This document shows, piece after piece, positions 46,373 to 55,574 of a stretch of 64,000 nucleotides of DNA. This stretch comes from Citrobacter sp. Awk 4 (GTDB lineage: Bacteria > Pseudomonadota > Gammaproteobacteria > Enterobacterales > Enterobacteriaceae). Position numbers and translations under genes: made by a program. The stretch spans positions 62,001 through 126,000 of the forward strand of contig NZ_JANEWG010000005.1 in NCBI RefSeq assembly GCF_028069725.1, read 5' to 3'. Each line of letters starts with the position of its first letter. The stretch's first letter is position 1. The notes below the pieces were generated by a model that saw only the letters and a list, made by a program, of their open reading frames with translations, did not search any database and was not told the DNA's origin.

Positions 46373-46903
46373 ATGCTTCGTATCATTTTATTTATTGTAT
46401 TTGTAGTTTCCTCCTCAACCACCTTTGCTTTTGAACACATTATTCCCGGAGAATGGGGAGACGGTAATTTTTATACGTTGAAATCATCGACTCCGCCAAT
46501 ATCCGCCTCAAAAGAGGGGGATTTAAAGCAACGTATTATGGATGAATTTGCGGTATGGAAAGGAACCCGTTATCTCTGGGGCGGAGATAGCCATAATGGC
46601 ATTGACTGTTCGGCTTTCACCCGCAGGGTGATACACACCGTTTCTCATCTGAATTTACCGAGAACAGCCGCAGAGCAGAGTCACATTGGTTACCTGATTC
46701 AACAGGAACAACTGAAACCTGGGGACCTGGTCTTTTTTATGACAAAACCCAATGTTCGCCATGTCGGTGTCTTTGTCGGTAATGATCAATTTATCCATGC
46801 CTCCAGCTCTCATGGTGTGATGATCTCCCATCTGTCTGGGAGTTACTGGCAAGAACATTTTCTGACCGCCCGGAGAATGAAGCCTGTACGGGAATTTTCG
46901 TAA
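46373..46903 (+). CDS. exported NlpC/P60 peptidoglycan endopeptidase
   Basis: 176-aa cell-wall hydrolase expected to cut D-Glu-mDAP bonds in the periplasm. Signal peptide MLRIILFIVFVVSSSTTFAF without a lipobox. The NlpC/P60 catalytic set is complete: Cys in HNGIDCSAFTRRV, His in NVRHVGVFVGN, third residue His in QFIHASSSHGV; the WGG of TRYLWGGDSHNG is also typical. The ribosome site is weak (CGAG). G+C is low compared with yjiN next door, which suggests acquisition. Stand-alone gene. Confidence 0.83.
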   Translation: MLRIILFIVFVVSSSTTFAFEHIIPGEWGDGNFYTLKSSTPPISASKEGDLKQRIMDEFAVWKGTRYLWGGDSHNGIDCSAFTRRVIHTVSHLNLPRTAAEQSHIGYLIQQEQLKPGDLVFFMTKPNVRHVGVFVGNDQFIHASSSHGVMISHLSGSYWQEHFLTARRMKPVREFS

Positions 46904-46918
46904 CGTTCAGATTGGCCA

Positions 46919-46949
46919 CCGTCAGATTGAGAACCAGGCAATCTGACGG
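46919..46949. terminator. inverted repeat after the NlpC/P60 gene
   Basis: Perfect 11-bp arms CCGTCAGATTG (46919-46929) and CAATCTGACGG (46939-46949), 9-base loop, 16 bases past the stop. No T-run, so a rho-aided end or stabiliser is as likely as a terminator. Confidence 0.45.
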
Positions 46950-47059
46950 GCAATCCTGTCTGGCGAAACGCCCGAAGACCGGCTGCACCAGGTTTCGCCG
47001 ACGACGACCTGCTAACGCCGCTTTGCACGATCGTCCCGTCTGGCTCTATCCTTACCCTT

Positions 47060-48340
47060 ATGAATAAAATTGCTGAACTCAAACGCGCCAAGTTGCTGGC
47101 GCTCTCTTTGCTGCTGATGGCTGCGGCAACGTTTGTCATTACGCTCTTTTTGCCGCCCAACTTTTGGGTGCTGGGCATTAAGGCGATTGCCGAAGCCGCG
47201 ATGGTCGGCGCGCTGGCCGACTGGTTTGCGGTGGTGGCGCTGTTTCGCCGGGTGCCGATTCCGTTTATTTCTCGCCATACGGCGATTATTCCCCGCAATA
47301 AAGAGCGGATCGGCGAAAATTTGGGGCTGTTCGTCCAGGAGAAGTTTCTCGATACCCAGTCACTGGTGGCGCTGATTCGCCGCCACGAACCGGCCAGCCT
47401 TCTCGGTCACTGGTTCAGCCAGCCGGAAAACGCCCAGCGGATAGGGCAGCATCTGTTGCAGATCATGAGCGGTTTTCTGGAACTGACCGACGACGCCCGC
47501 ATTCAACGGCTGATCAAGCGTGCGGTGCATAAAGCCATTGATAAGGTAGATCTTTCCGGAACCAGCGCAGCAATGCTGGAGAGTATGACGAAAAACGATC
47601 GCCATCAGGAGTTGCTCGATACGCTGATCGCCCAGCTCATCGCCCTGCTACAGCGTGACAGCTCGCGGGCGTTTATCGCCCACCAGATCGTGCGCTGGCT
47701 GGAGACGGAGCACCCGCTGAAAGCAAAAATTTTACCGACCGAATGGCTGGGAGAACACAGCGCCGAACTGGTTTCGGACGCCGTCAACTCACTGCTCGAT
47801 GATATCAGTCACGATCGCGCCCATCAGATCCGCCATGCGTTCGATCGCGCAACGTTTACCTTGATCGACAAACTCAAACACGATCCGGAAATGGCGTTGC
47901 GGGCAGAGAATATCAAAGCGTATCTGAAAGAAGATGAGGCATTTAACCGTTATCTCGGCGAGCTATGGGCGGATGTACGTCAGTGGCTGAAAGCGGATAT
48001 TAATGCCGAGGATTCCCGGGTGAAACAGCGGATCGCGCATGCCGGGCAATGGTTTGGTGAAACGCTGGTTGCCGACGACGCGCTGCGCGCATCGCTGAAT
48101 GGTCATCTGGAGCAGGCCGCGCGTAAGGTTGCGCCAGAGTTTGCCGCGTTTTTGACCCGTCACATCAGCGACACGGTTAAAAGCTGGGACGCGCGGGATA
48201 TGTCGCGGCAAATTGAGCTGAACATCGGCAAAGATTTGCAGTTTATCCGCGTCAACGGCACGCTGGTCGGCGGCTCCATCGGGCTGGTGTTGTATCTGCT
48301 CTCGCAAATTCCAGCTTTGCTGACGCTGCCGAACCTTTAA
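47060..48340 (+). CDS. yjiN: DUF445 inner-membrane protein YjiN
   Basis: 426-aa protein of unknown function with an N-terminal membrane hairpin ([40 protein letters not shown]), a long helical middle region and a C-terminal membrane segment ([17 protein letters not shown]). Nearly collinear with E. coli Yji[21 protein letters not shown] and [20 protein letters not shown] are strongly conserved. The ATG at 47060 lacks a clear ribosome site. Confidence 0.92.
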   Translation: MNKIAELKRAKLLALSLLLMAAATFVITLFLPPNFWVLGIKAIAEAAMVGALADWFAVVALFRRVPIPFISRHTAIIPRNKERIGENLGLFVQEKFLDTQSLVALIRRHEPASLLGHWFSQPENAQRIGQHLLQIMSGFLELTDDARIQRLIKRAVHKAIDKVDLSGTSAAMLESMTKNDRHQELLDTLIAQLIALLQRDSSRAFIAHQIVRWLETEHPLKAKILPTEWLGEHSAELVSDAVNSLLDDISHDRAHQIRHAFDRATFTLIDKLKHDPEMALRAENIKAYLKEDEAFNRYLGELWADVRQWLKADINAEDSRVKQRIAHAGQWFGETLVADDALRASLNGHLEQAARKVAPEFAAFLTRHISDTVKSWDARDMSRQIELNIGKDLQFIRVNGTLVGGSIGLVLYLLSQIPALLTLPNL

Positions 48341-48361
48341 CACGGACGTAAAGCCAGGGAT

Positions 48362-48465
48362 TGCCGGATGGCGGCTTCGCCTTATCCGGCCTACAGACTG
48401 CACCTAATTCGGCCAAACGGCGCAGGATTATAGGCCGGATAAGGCATTTATGCCGCCATCCGGCA
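48362..48465. repeat. REP pair between yjiN and the GH105 gene
   Basis: GCCGGATGGCGGCTTCGCCTTA..CCGGCCTAC (shortened) and an inverted TAGGCCGGATAAGGCATTTA..GCCATCCGGC unit, lying between convergent genes. Confidence 0.85.
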
Positions 48466-48471
48466 TAAACG

Positions 48472-49554
48472 CTATCGCGTTGCCTCAAGCCAGTTTCCTT
48501 GGTCCATTTCCAGCAACAGCAACATGGTGAGCGCCTGCGCATAAGGCACTGGTGCCATCGCGATGTCACAGTAATACTGAATATCCCAGCCGAGCATCGT
48601 CCCGCGTGAAGCTTCCAGCACCAGACCGCTATCGTCCACCCGCGCCATCACGGCGTCGAACGCGCGCAGCGCATTGGCGCTGACTGAATCATCCAGAATC
48701 CCCATCCGCACGCCACGCAGCATGCCGTAGGCAATGCCTGCCGTTGCGGACGATTCCTGCGGTGAAAGCGGATCGTCAAGCACCGTATGCCACATGCCGT
48801 TGTCGGCCTGCAGTTCGCAGAGCGTGCGAACCTGGCGCGCCACCACCTGCGACAGAAAGCGCCGCACGCTGGTGTCGAGATGCTCGCCCATCAGCTCGAT
48901 AAACTCCGGGATCGCCACGGTGATCCACGCGTTGCCCCGCGCCCAAAACGCCCCGGCGTAATGGTGTTTATCGACAAACGTCCAGCCGTGATACCACAGC
49001 CCACTCGCCGGATCGCTGAGATAGCGCGTGTGCAGCAGGAACTGATATCCCGCTTCATCAATCAGATCCTGACGTTTCAGCGCAATGCCCGCCACGCCAA
49101 GGAACAGACAGGTCATAAACAGCGTGTCATCCCACAGCTGGCCGGTATTGGCCTGCTCTTTCACCACATGCTGAAAACCGCCCTCTTCCGTTTTTGGCAA
49201 ATCACGCAGGAGCGCATCCGCCCAGTCGTTGACAACGGTCAACAGATCCTGACGCTGATGATGTTTCGCCACCAGCGCCAGTGCGATCATCGGCGCCGTG
49301 GTGTTGATCTGCATCTCCGGCAACCCTTTGCCGATCTGCGTTTCGTACCAGTTGAGGATCGACTGTTGCAGCGCTTTGTCCTGCTGGAAATCCGCAAAAC
49401 GCCAGAAACCGTACAGCCCGACGCCTATCTCCCACTCCCACTCTTCGAAGTGGATGGAGAATCCGTCGCTGGTGCCCACTTCATCAAGGTTTTTCAGACG
49501 GCAAAATCCGCGAACTACCTGATCCAACGTTCCCATCAGTGCATCACGATTCAT
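48472..49554 (-). CDS. GH105 unsaturated rhamnogalacturonyl / glucuronyl hydrolase
   Basis: Removes an unsaturated uronic acid from oligosaccharides left by polysaccharide lyases. 360 aa with an alpha/alpha-barrel; WEWEIGVGLYGFWRFA, the catalytic-Asp segment TGQLWDDTLFMTCLFL, FWARGNAWITVAIPEF, MWHTVLDD and ESSATAGIAYGMLRG match the YesR/YteR type. No signal peptide, so cytoplasmic. Its start overlaps the upstream gene by 4 bases. Last of a three-gene orphan cluster with no lyase, porin or transporter in sight. Confidence 0.85.
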   Translation of the reverse strand: MNRDALMGTLDQVVRGFCRLKNLDEVGTSDGFSIHFEEWEWEIGVGLYGFWRFADFQQDKALQQSILNWYETQIGKGLPEMQINTTAPMIALALVAKHHQRQDLLTVVNDWADALLRDLPKTEEGGFQHVVKEQANTGQLWDDTLFMTCLFLGVAGIALKRQDLIDEAGYQFLLHTRYLSDPASGLWYHGWTFVDKHHYAGAFWARGNAWITVAIPEFIELMGEHLDTSVRRFLSQVVARQVRTLCELQADNGMWHTVLDDPLSPQESSATAGIAYGMLRGVRMGILDDSVSANALRAFDAVMARVDDSGLVLEASRGTMLGWDIQYYCDIAMAPVPYAQALTMLLLLEMDQGNWLEATR

Positions 49555-50708
49555 GCCTGAACTCCTTTAATCAGTTTGCCCGCACGATCGCGCAGACTCG
49601 CATCGTCTGCCATGAGGGCGAGAGCAGACAGCCCTCGATAATCAACGGGATAGCTTACTACTGCATTCAATTCGGCCAGCCCCTGTGCTTCAACCACGCT
49701 GAGCCAGTTTTCCAGCCGCGCTTTGGCGATCGCCTGCTGGTCGCGCCCTTTGCGACACGAGGCGATAAACAGCCCGTCCGGGAAGCTCTGCCCCGCCAGA
49801 TACTGCGCGGCATGGAAAGCCAGTGCGTGATTCTCTGTGTCGAAGCGCATGGCGTCGCATCCGCGCTCATCGGGACCATAGCGATAGCCCATCAGCGTGG
49901 ATTTTATGCGGCGGAACATCACGTCGGAAAAGTATTCGCCCTGGTGGCAACGCCAGATTTGCAGCAGCGGTAGCACGGAGAATACCGAACCTTCTTCGCG
50001 TGCGCTGATATGCTTGAGAGCGCTGTACAGCAGCGCATCCGCCTGTGGTCCGTATTGACGCTGTTGCATCAACGTCAACAGGTGGCTGGCACAGGCGTTC
50101 GTTTGGGAAACCACCGGATGCTGCGACGTGCATTGATGTTCAGCCTGCACCTGGCTGTGAGGAAACGCCGCGCTCAGCGCTTGCGCGCCCAGATAGACCA
50201 TCTGCAGAGCGCAGGCCATCTCGCGCTCCGCCAGCTCATCCAGATGGATAAGCAGACTGTTTTTGCCTGCGCGTAACGGGATTTCAACGTCGGTATGCTG
50301 CATGAAGTTGCGCGTAAACGGCGTGAAGCAGGCGACTTGAGCGCCCCGACACCAGACCCGAACCCCACCGCAGGTTCCCAGACGAAAGGCGAAGGTCCCG
50401 GTGGACGGCGCGTAAAGATCTATCGCCAACCAGCGCTGAACGTGAAACGGCAGCGGACTGAAGTCGGGGAAAGAGACCACGCCGTTTTCATCGGCGATAA
50501 CAGCTTCATTGCAGGACAGAGCCACCGCGGGATTGACCACGCGCTGCGCCAGGTTTTGACGAAACACGTCGCGACAAAATGATTCACTGGTCGCCGGGTC
50601 CGCCCCTTCGCCCGTGTAAAACTCGGCAAAGCGTTCTTTTTTTGCCGCTGAAAACAGGAAACGCGTCAGTGCGTCTCCCTGTACTACTTTCCAGTCACCC
50701 TGTGACAT
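49551..50708 (-). CDS. unrecognised protein of a carbohydrate cluster
   Basis: 385 aa, no signal peptide, no membrane segment. I do not recognise the family. The N-terminal half (about 60-180) looks beta-rich, like a jelly-roll or carbohydrate-binding sandwich (FHVQRWLAIDLYAPSTGTFA, FRLGTCGGVRVWCRG, TDVEIPLRAGKNSLLIHLDE). The C-terminal half is helical with His and Trp residues (LPLLQIWRCHQGEYF, DTENHALAFHAAQYL), recalling alpha/alpha-barrel enzymes. Coupled to the GH105 gene (ATGA overlap) and preceded by three CRP-like sites. A polysaccharide-processing role is inferred from context only. Confidence 0.75.
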   Translation of the reverse strand: MSQGDWKVVQGDALTRFLFSAAKKERFAEFYTGEGADPATSESFCRDVFRQNLAQRVVNPAVALSCNEAVIADENGVVSFPDFSPLPFHVQRWLAIDLYAPSTGTFAFRLGTCGGVRVWCRGAQVACFTPFTRNFMQHTDVEIPLRAGKNSLLIHLDELAEREMACALQMVYLGAQALSAAFPHSQVQAEHQCTSQHPVVSQTNACASHLLTLMQQRQYGPQADALLYSALKHISAREEGSVFSVLPLLQIWRCHQGEYFSDVMFRRIKSTLMGYRYGPDERGCDAMRFDTENHALAFHAAQYLAGQSFPDGLFIASCRKGRDQQAIAKARLENWLSVVEAQGLAELNAVVSYPVDYRGLSALALMADDASLRDRAGKLIKGVQA

Positions 50709-50844
50709 ATTTACTCATCTCCAGCAGAATTCATGCTATGGGCGATATTTTCAGCGGGTTTGATTTTTGAGGCGAGCAACCATTTTTGGGGAATATCGGG
50801 TTATGCCTGACAACTCACAATCCGGAGAATACCAGGCGACAGAG

Positions 50845-50943
50845 CGTGACGCAGATCACACCCTATTGAGGGTGATGGCAATGCGGCGTGATGCAGATCA
50901 CGCAAAATTTGAGCCTCCGCTCATTTTCGTGATCTGCGTCACA
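50845..50943. promoter_or_regulatory. three phased CRP-like sites
   Basis: CGTGACGCAGATCACA (50845-50860), CGTGATGCAGATCACG (50887-50902) and CGTGATCTGCGTCACA (50928-50943). Each has GTGA-N6-TCAC and each core is GTGATGCAGATCAC-like, the third being in reverse orientation. Starts are 42 and 41 bp apart, four helical turns. They lie 137-235 bases before the 385-aa gene and directly after the stop of the glycoside hydrolase-like gene. Confidence 0.7.
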
Positions 50944-50949
50944 CAAAAA

Positions 50950-52629
50950 TTACCCTTTCAGGATTTTAAGTTCATCGCTCAGGCTGTCTGCCAGCGATCG
51001 CACCCGCGAGGCGTCAAACAGAACGTGCAGACCGGGTGACGCATCAGCGTGTTTCTCACAATAATCTTCCAGCTCTGCCGCGCTACGGTACAACTCCTGA
51101 ATGTTGATCTGGCAGATCTCGCGCATGCTCCAGCTGTTCTCCGCTTCATGAGCAAAACGCAGGGTGAAAAAGGCTTTCTGGGCATGTAAAAACAGGTGGC
51201 AGTAGAGCGCAAAACCTTGCCATTCCTCCAGCCAGCGGCGTTTTAGCGCCCAGGGAAAGGCCGCCGTTTGCGCAAAACTCAGCGCCTGATCACGCAGCGC
51301 TACCGCCGCCTCACGGGCTTCGTCTTTTTCACTGGCAATACGCGAAAGGCAGGCAGCAGAGGTTTCGACATCGCTACGATCGAAGGTGATGTCCCTCTCC
51401 GAGCCCGGTAGCCAGTGGTTGCGGTTTAGCTGCCCGTACAAACTCCAGACCGCCTGACCGTAGCTTTCCGGTACCTGGCTGTGACGGTGAAAAACGTGGT
51501 CACGCACGTAGGTGGCCTTGTACAGCACCTGCCCCGCCTGTTCCATCAGCGAACAGAACGTTTCAAACGTTTTCTCGTCGGGACGCCAGCCGTAGGTTTC
51601 ATCAAGCCACCAGGTCATCAGTTGCGCTTCGGTATAGTGCGTTCCGTTACTGGCAAGCATCCGGCTACACGCCACCAGATTGCAGGCGCTCAGGGTGCCC
51701 ATGATCCAGTGGTTATCGACGCCTTCCCAGCTGGCTTTACATACCGCGCCACGAATCGCCGGGTTGCTGCGACACCACAACAATCGCCCTTGCAACTCAT
51801 TGATACGCGGGAACGGGAAAACGCCCCAGCCGACTTCTTCGCCGACCAGATCGATGTCGGCCCACACTTCACGCTCACGAACCTGCAACAGCGCCGGGTT
51901 GTTGGGAAAGGAGGGCCAGAACCGTTCAGGCGTGAGTTTGATGGAGACGCTGACGCTCTCCGGCAACGGGCGGATCGCCGCCAGCACATTGCCGAGATCG
52001 TGATTTCCGGCAGGGAATACGCGCAGCACCAGATGTTTGTTTTCCGCCTGCATCACGCGGGATAACGTATTGAAACAGCGGCTGTAAATGGCAAAACTGC
52101 GCTCGTCACGCTGTGGCTGCGTCGTGTCGTCTTCCGACGGTAGCTCCCAGTTAGGACGCGAAACCGGCAACAGGCCATCGGTGTTGGAAATCGCCACCAG
52201 TAAACCGGTAAGCGCCGGAATGCGCTGGCAAATCAGTGAGACTTTGTCGGCGAGATACCCGCACCAGAAATCAACGTCAAAGCGGACGCCACGGCCAGGT
52301 TCAAACAGTTGCGGATGCGCGAGCAGCAGATCGGTCGGAAAGTTAAACTCTTTGGCTTGCAGGTAAAAACGCAGCCCTTTTTGCTGACAGAGTTTTCCCA
52401 GCCGGTTGAGATAAACGCAACGGGCGCGCTGCTGACTGGAAAGGCGGTCATTATACTGATGCGGCGTATAGCCTTTAGGGGAAACCAGTTTGTCGAACAG
52501 ATCGACTTGTCCAACAATAAGGGTATTAAAATCATGCGCTACGGCCCATTCGACCAGTTCGCAGGCTTTTTCCCAGTTCCAGTACGCCTGATTGTTAAGT
52601 TCCAGCGCTCGCGTTTGCCACATCTTCAT
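50950..52629 (-). CDS. putative TIM-barrel glycoside hydrolase (alpha-glucuronidase-like)
   Basis: 559 aa, no signal peptide. The start, LNNQAYWNWEKACELVEWAV and HDFNTLIVGQVDLFDKLVSP, is the first barrel strand-helix of enzymes related to GH67/GH20-like uronidases and hexosaminidases. LRFYLQAKEFNFPTDLL, FAIYSRCFNTLSRVM and VRVFPAGNHD-like strands follow; candidate acid residues are in AKEFNF and EREVWADIDLVGEE. Family assignment is tentative and the substrate unknown. Its ATG at 52629 stands before a 439-bp gap; the next gene in the same direction starts 241 bases after its stop. Confidence 0.6.
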   Translation of the reverse strand: MKMWQTRALELNNQAYWNWEKACELVEWAVAHDFNTLIVGQVDLFDKLVSPKGYTPHQYNDRLSSQQRARCVYLNRLGKLCQQKGLRFYLQAKEFNFPTDLLLAHPQLFEPGRGVRFDVDFWCGYLADKVSLICQRIPALTGLLVAISNTDGLLPVSRPNWELPSEDDTTQPQRDERSFAIYSRCFNTLSRVMQAENKHLVLRVFPAGNHDLGNVLAAIRPLPESVSVSIKLTPERFWPSFPNNPALLQVREREVWADIDLVGEEVGWGVFPFPRINELQGRLLWCRSNPAIRGAVCKASWEGVDNHWIMGTLSACNLVACSRMLASNGTHYTEAQLMTWWLDETYGWRPDEKTFETFCSLMEQAGQVLYKATYVRDHVFHRHSQVPESYGQAVWSLYGQLNRNHWLPGSERDITFDRSDVETSAACLSRIASEKDEAREAAVALRDQALSFAQTAAFPWALKRRWLEEWQGFALYCHLFLHAQKAFFTLRFAHEAENSWSMREICQINIQELYRSAAELEDYCEKHADASPGLHVLFDASRVRSLADSLSDELKILKG

Positions 52630-53068
52630 TTACCTCTACCGCACGTTTTCGCCCGTATAGATAGCATAGAACAAGGCGTTTGTGCGCTGGTGCCGCACGA
52701 TATCACCCTTATTTAATCGTCTTTATTTATCATTCAGAATTACTTAAATTTTTTATATTTACTGGCGCAATATTTTCTTGATTTTATTTAACGCTATCGT
52801 AATAAAAAATGCGCCCACCCCAAAAGGGGGATTCCGTTATTTACGCATCCTGCCCTCGTGAGTTTTAACATTGTCACCCGAAGATAAAACATTCTGATTT
52901 TATAACGTGAAAAACTATTGTTCCCCCCGTGTTGACGGAATTCCTCAGAGACGACGCTCCAGACATTGTCGCTCCCCCATGAGGTTACCATTGATTATTT
53001 TACTTTTTATTATCATTTACCTATGTATGATAACAAAATCAGCATGAGAGAAGGAAAGAGAACACGGC
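52630..53068. other. 439-bp divergent gap between glycoside hydrolase-like gene and yjiJ
   Basis: No gene seen. AT-rich centre. An inverted repeat TTATCAT (53010-53016) / ATGATAA (53027-53033) lies 35 bases before the yjiJ start and may be an operator; CCCC-AAAA-GGGG near 52819 is a small hairpin. Confidence 0.45.
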
Positions 53069-54232
53069 ATGATTCAGAGGAACACCGATTCGGATCGCTA
53101 TTCCATCAGGACGTCGCTTTTTGGCATGCTGGTACTGGCGCTGGGCATGGGGATTGGCCGCTTTCTGTATACCCCGATGTTGGCGTTGCTGCTGACGGAA
53201 GGTCATTTCTCTTTCAGCCAACTGTCGTGGATAGCCAGCGCTAACTATGCTGGCTATCTGGCGGGAAGCCTGTTGTTCTCCTTCGGCCTGTTCCATCTTC
53301 CCTCACGTTTACGCCCCATGCTGTTGACCTCAGCCATTGCGACCGGGGCGCTGATCGTCGCGATGTCGGTGTTCACGCAACCCGCCCTGGTGATGTTGAT
53401 ACGTTTTCTGGCGGGGGTCGCCAGCGCCGGAATGATGATTTTCGGCACCATGATCGTGCTGCACCATACCCGTCATCCGTTTGTGATTGCCTCTCTTTTT
53501 TCCGGCGTTGGCGCAGGCATTATTCTGGGTAACGAGTATGTCATCGCCGGGATCCAGATGTCGTTGGCTTCTCACGCACTCTGGGCTGGTGCAGGCGCGC
53601 TCTCCGGTCTGTTATTGCTGTTGCTGATCGGCCTGATGCCCCATCGCGCTCACGCGCTGCCTCCTGCGCCACTGGCGAGTGCGCGAAATCCTGTCATGCG
53701 CTGGTGGCAACTGGCGCTCCTGTACGGCCTTGCCGGATTCGGCTATATCATCGTCGCCACCTATTTACCGCTGATGGCGCGCAACGCGGGCTCACCGCAA
53801 ATCGCCTTACATCTCTGGTCCCTGGTGGGACTGGCGATTATTCCGGGCTGTTTCGGTTGGTTATGGGCGGCAAAACGCTGGGGAGTGTTGCAATGCCTGA
53901 CGGCGAATCTGATTATTCAGGGCGTCTGCGTGATACTGACCCTTGCCAGCGACGCTCCGCTACTGCTCATCGTGAGCAGTATCGGCTTTGGCGCGACCTT
54001 TATGGGCACCACCTCGCTGGTAATGCCGCTGGCACGCCAGTTGAGCGTTCCCGGCAACATCAATCTGTTGGGCGTCGTGACGCTGACCTACGGTATCGGC
54101 CAGATCGTTGGTCCGATGTTAACCAGCATGTTGGGCAGCGGTTCAGAGGCGCTGACTCACGCCACCCTGTGGGGCGCCGCTGCGTTGTTCTTCGCAGCCA
54201 CAATCAGCGCAATACAGCTGTATAAACGTTAG
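53069..54232 (+). CDS. yjiJ: YbfB/YjiJ-family MFS transporter
   Basis: 387-aa inner-membrane protein with 12 membrane segments. [20 protein letters not shown] and [20 protein letters not shown] match E. coli YjiJ closely. Substrate unknown; an export role is often assumed for this branch. The ribosome site is not obvious (AAGGA is 17 bases away). Confidence 0.88.
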   Translation: MIQRNTDSDRYSIRTSLFGMLVLALGMGIGRFLYTPMLALLLTEGHFSFSQLSWIASANYAGYLAGSLLFSFGLFHLPSRLRPMLLTSAIATGALIVAMSVFTQPALVMLIRFLAGVASAGMMIFGTMIVLHHTRHPFVIASLFSGVGAGIILGNEYVIAGIQMSLASHALWAGAGALSGLLLLLLIGLMPHRAHALPPAPLASARNPVMRWWQLALLYGLAGFGYIIVATYLPLMARNAGSPQIALHLWSLVGLAIIPGCFGWLWAAKRWGVLQCLTANLIIQGVCVILTLASDAPLLLIVSSIGFGATFMGTTSLVMPLARQLSVPGNINLLGVVTLTYGIGQIVGPMLTSMLGSGSEALTHATLWGAAALFFAATISAIQLYKR

Positions 54233-54417
54233 CGCCCGTCACGGCGTAAACGGATTAATACCCTTCCCCTCTTCCTAATCTATGCAAGAAACGCATAGCT
54301 CGAAACATACTTGCATTTTCCCCTTTTCCCTATGACTGATAAGGTCATTTGGTTTCAGGCCCGACGTGGCCTGTCGCTGCAAACACACATTATCAAAAAA
54401 ATATAACGGGGTTCACT

Positions 54418-55104
54418 ATGGCGCAACAAGGGGAACAAGCGGCCATACCGCTTGCAACGGAAAAGGTTGGCATTAAAGGCTATCTGGCATTTTTTCTGAC
54501 CATCATTTTCTTTTCGGGTGTTTTTTCAGGGAGTGACGGATGGTGGCGCGTGTTTGATTTTACCGTGCTAAATGGCGGGTTTGGTCAACTTCCCGGCAGT
54601 GCAGGACACGCCACCACGTCATTTCGCGGTGCGGGTGGCGCTGGGGCAAAAGATGGCTTTCTGTTCGCACTGGAACTTGCGCCATCGGTGATTCTCTCTC
54701 TGGGCATCATCGCCGTCACCGACGGTCTGGGCGGTCTGCGTGCGGCTCAACAGCTGATGACCCCAATTCTCAAACCGTTGCTGGGTATTCCTGGTATTTG
54801 CTCACTGGCGTTGATCGCTAACCTGCAAAACACCGATGCGGCAGCCGGTATGACCAAAGAGCTGGCGCAGGAAGGGGAAATTACCGAGCGGGATAAAGTC
54901 ATTTTTGCGGCGTACCAGACCAGCGGTAGCGCCATTATCACCAACTATTTTTCCTCCGGTGTCGCCGTGTTCGCGTTTCTCGGCACCTCCGTGATTGTCC
55001 CGCTGGCGGTGATCCTGGTCTTTAAATTTGTCGGCGCGAATCTGCTGCGCCTGTGGATTAACATCGAAGAACGTCGTCACCCTCTGCAAGGAGCACAATC
55101 ATGA
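54418..55104 (+). CDS. yjiH: YjiH, nucleoside-recognition (Gate) domain membrane protein
   Basis: 228-aa membrane protein, one half of a YjiH/YjiG pair carrying Gate domains, probably a transporter. GYLAFFLTIIFFSGVFSG, LAPSVILSLGIIAVTDGLGG and ANLQNTDAAAGMTKELAQ are conserved with E. coli. ACGGGG lies before the ATG at 54418. Its stop overlaps yjiG as ATGA. Located directly upstream of iadA, so uptake of isoaspartyl dipeptides is a reasonable guess. Confidence 0.88.
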   Translation: MAQQGEQAAIPLATEKVGIKGYLAFFLTIIFFSGVFSGSDGWWRVFDFTVLNGGFGQLPGSAGHATTSFRGAGGAGAKDGFLFALELAPSVILSLGIIAVTDGLGGLRAAQQLMTPILKPLLGIPGICSLALIANLQNTDAAAGMTKELAQEGEITERDKVIFAAYQTSGSAIITNYFSSGVAVFAFLGTSVIVPLAVILVFKFVGANLLRLWINIEERRHPLQGAQS

Positions 55105-55562
55105 CCACTCAAGTTCGCAAAAACGTCATGGACATGTTTATCGACGGCGCCCGTCGCGGTTTTACCATTGCTACCACCAACCTGTTGCCTAACGTCGTCA
55201 TGGCGTTCGTGATTATTCAGGCCTTAAAAATTACGGGTTTACTCGACTGGGTGGGACACATCTGTCAGCCAATCATGGCGCTGTGGGGGCTTCCCGGCGA
55301 AGCGGCAACCGTTCTGTTAGCCTCGCTGATGAGCATGGGCGGCGCTGTCGGCGTCTCTGCAAGCCTGCTCACGGCTGGAGCATTAAGCGGCCACGACGTC
55401 ACTGTTCTGCTCCCGGCTATCTATCTGATGGGTAACCCGGTACAGAACGTCGGTCGCTGTCTCGGGACTGCCGAAGTAAACGCCAAATACTATCCCCATA
55501 TCATCGCGGTGTGCGCCATCAACGCATTACTTTCGATCTGGGTTATGCAGCTTATTGTTTAG
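55101..55562 (+). CDS. yjiG: YjiG, nucleoside-recognition (Gate) domain membrane protein
   Basis: 153-aa membrane partner of YjiH; DMFIDGARRGFTIATTNLLP, VGHICQPIMALWGLPGEAAT and IYLMGNPVQNVGRCLGTAEV are conserved. ATGA overlap with yjiH and 12-base gap to iadA, so a three-gene operon. Confidence 0.9.
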   Translation: MTTQVRKNVMDMFIDGARRGFTIATTNLLPNVVMAFVIIQALKITGLLDWVGHICQPIMALWGLPGEAATVLLASLMSMGGAVGVSASLLTAGALSGHDVTVLLPAIYLMGNPVQNVGRCLGTAEVNAKYYPHIIAVCAINALLSIWVMQLIV

Positions 55563-55574
55563 TAAGGAGCCATC

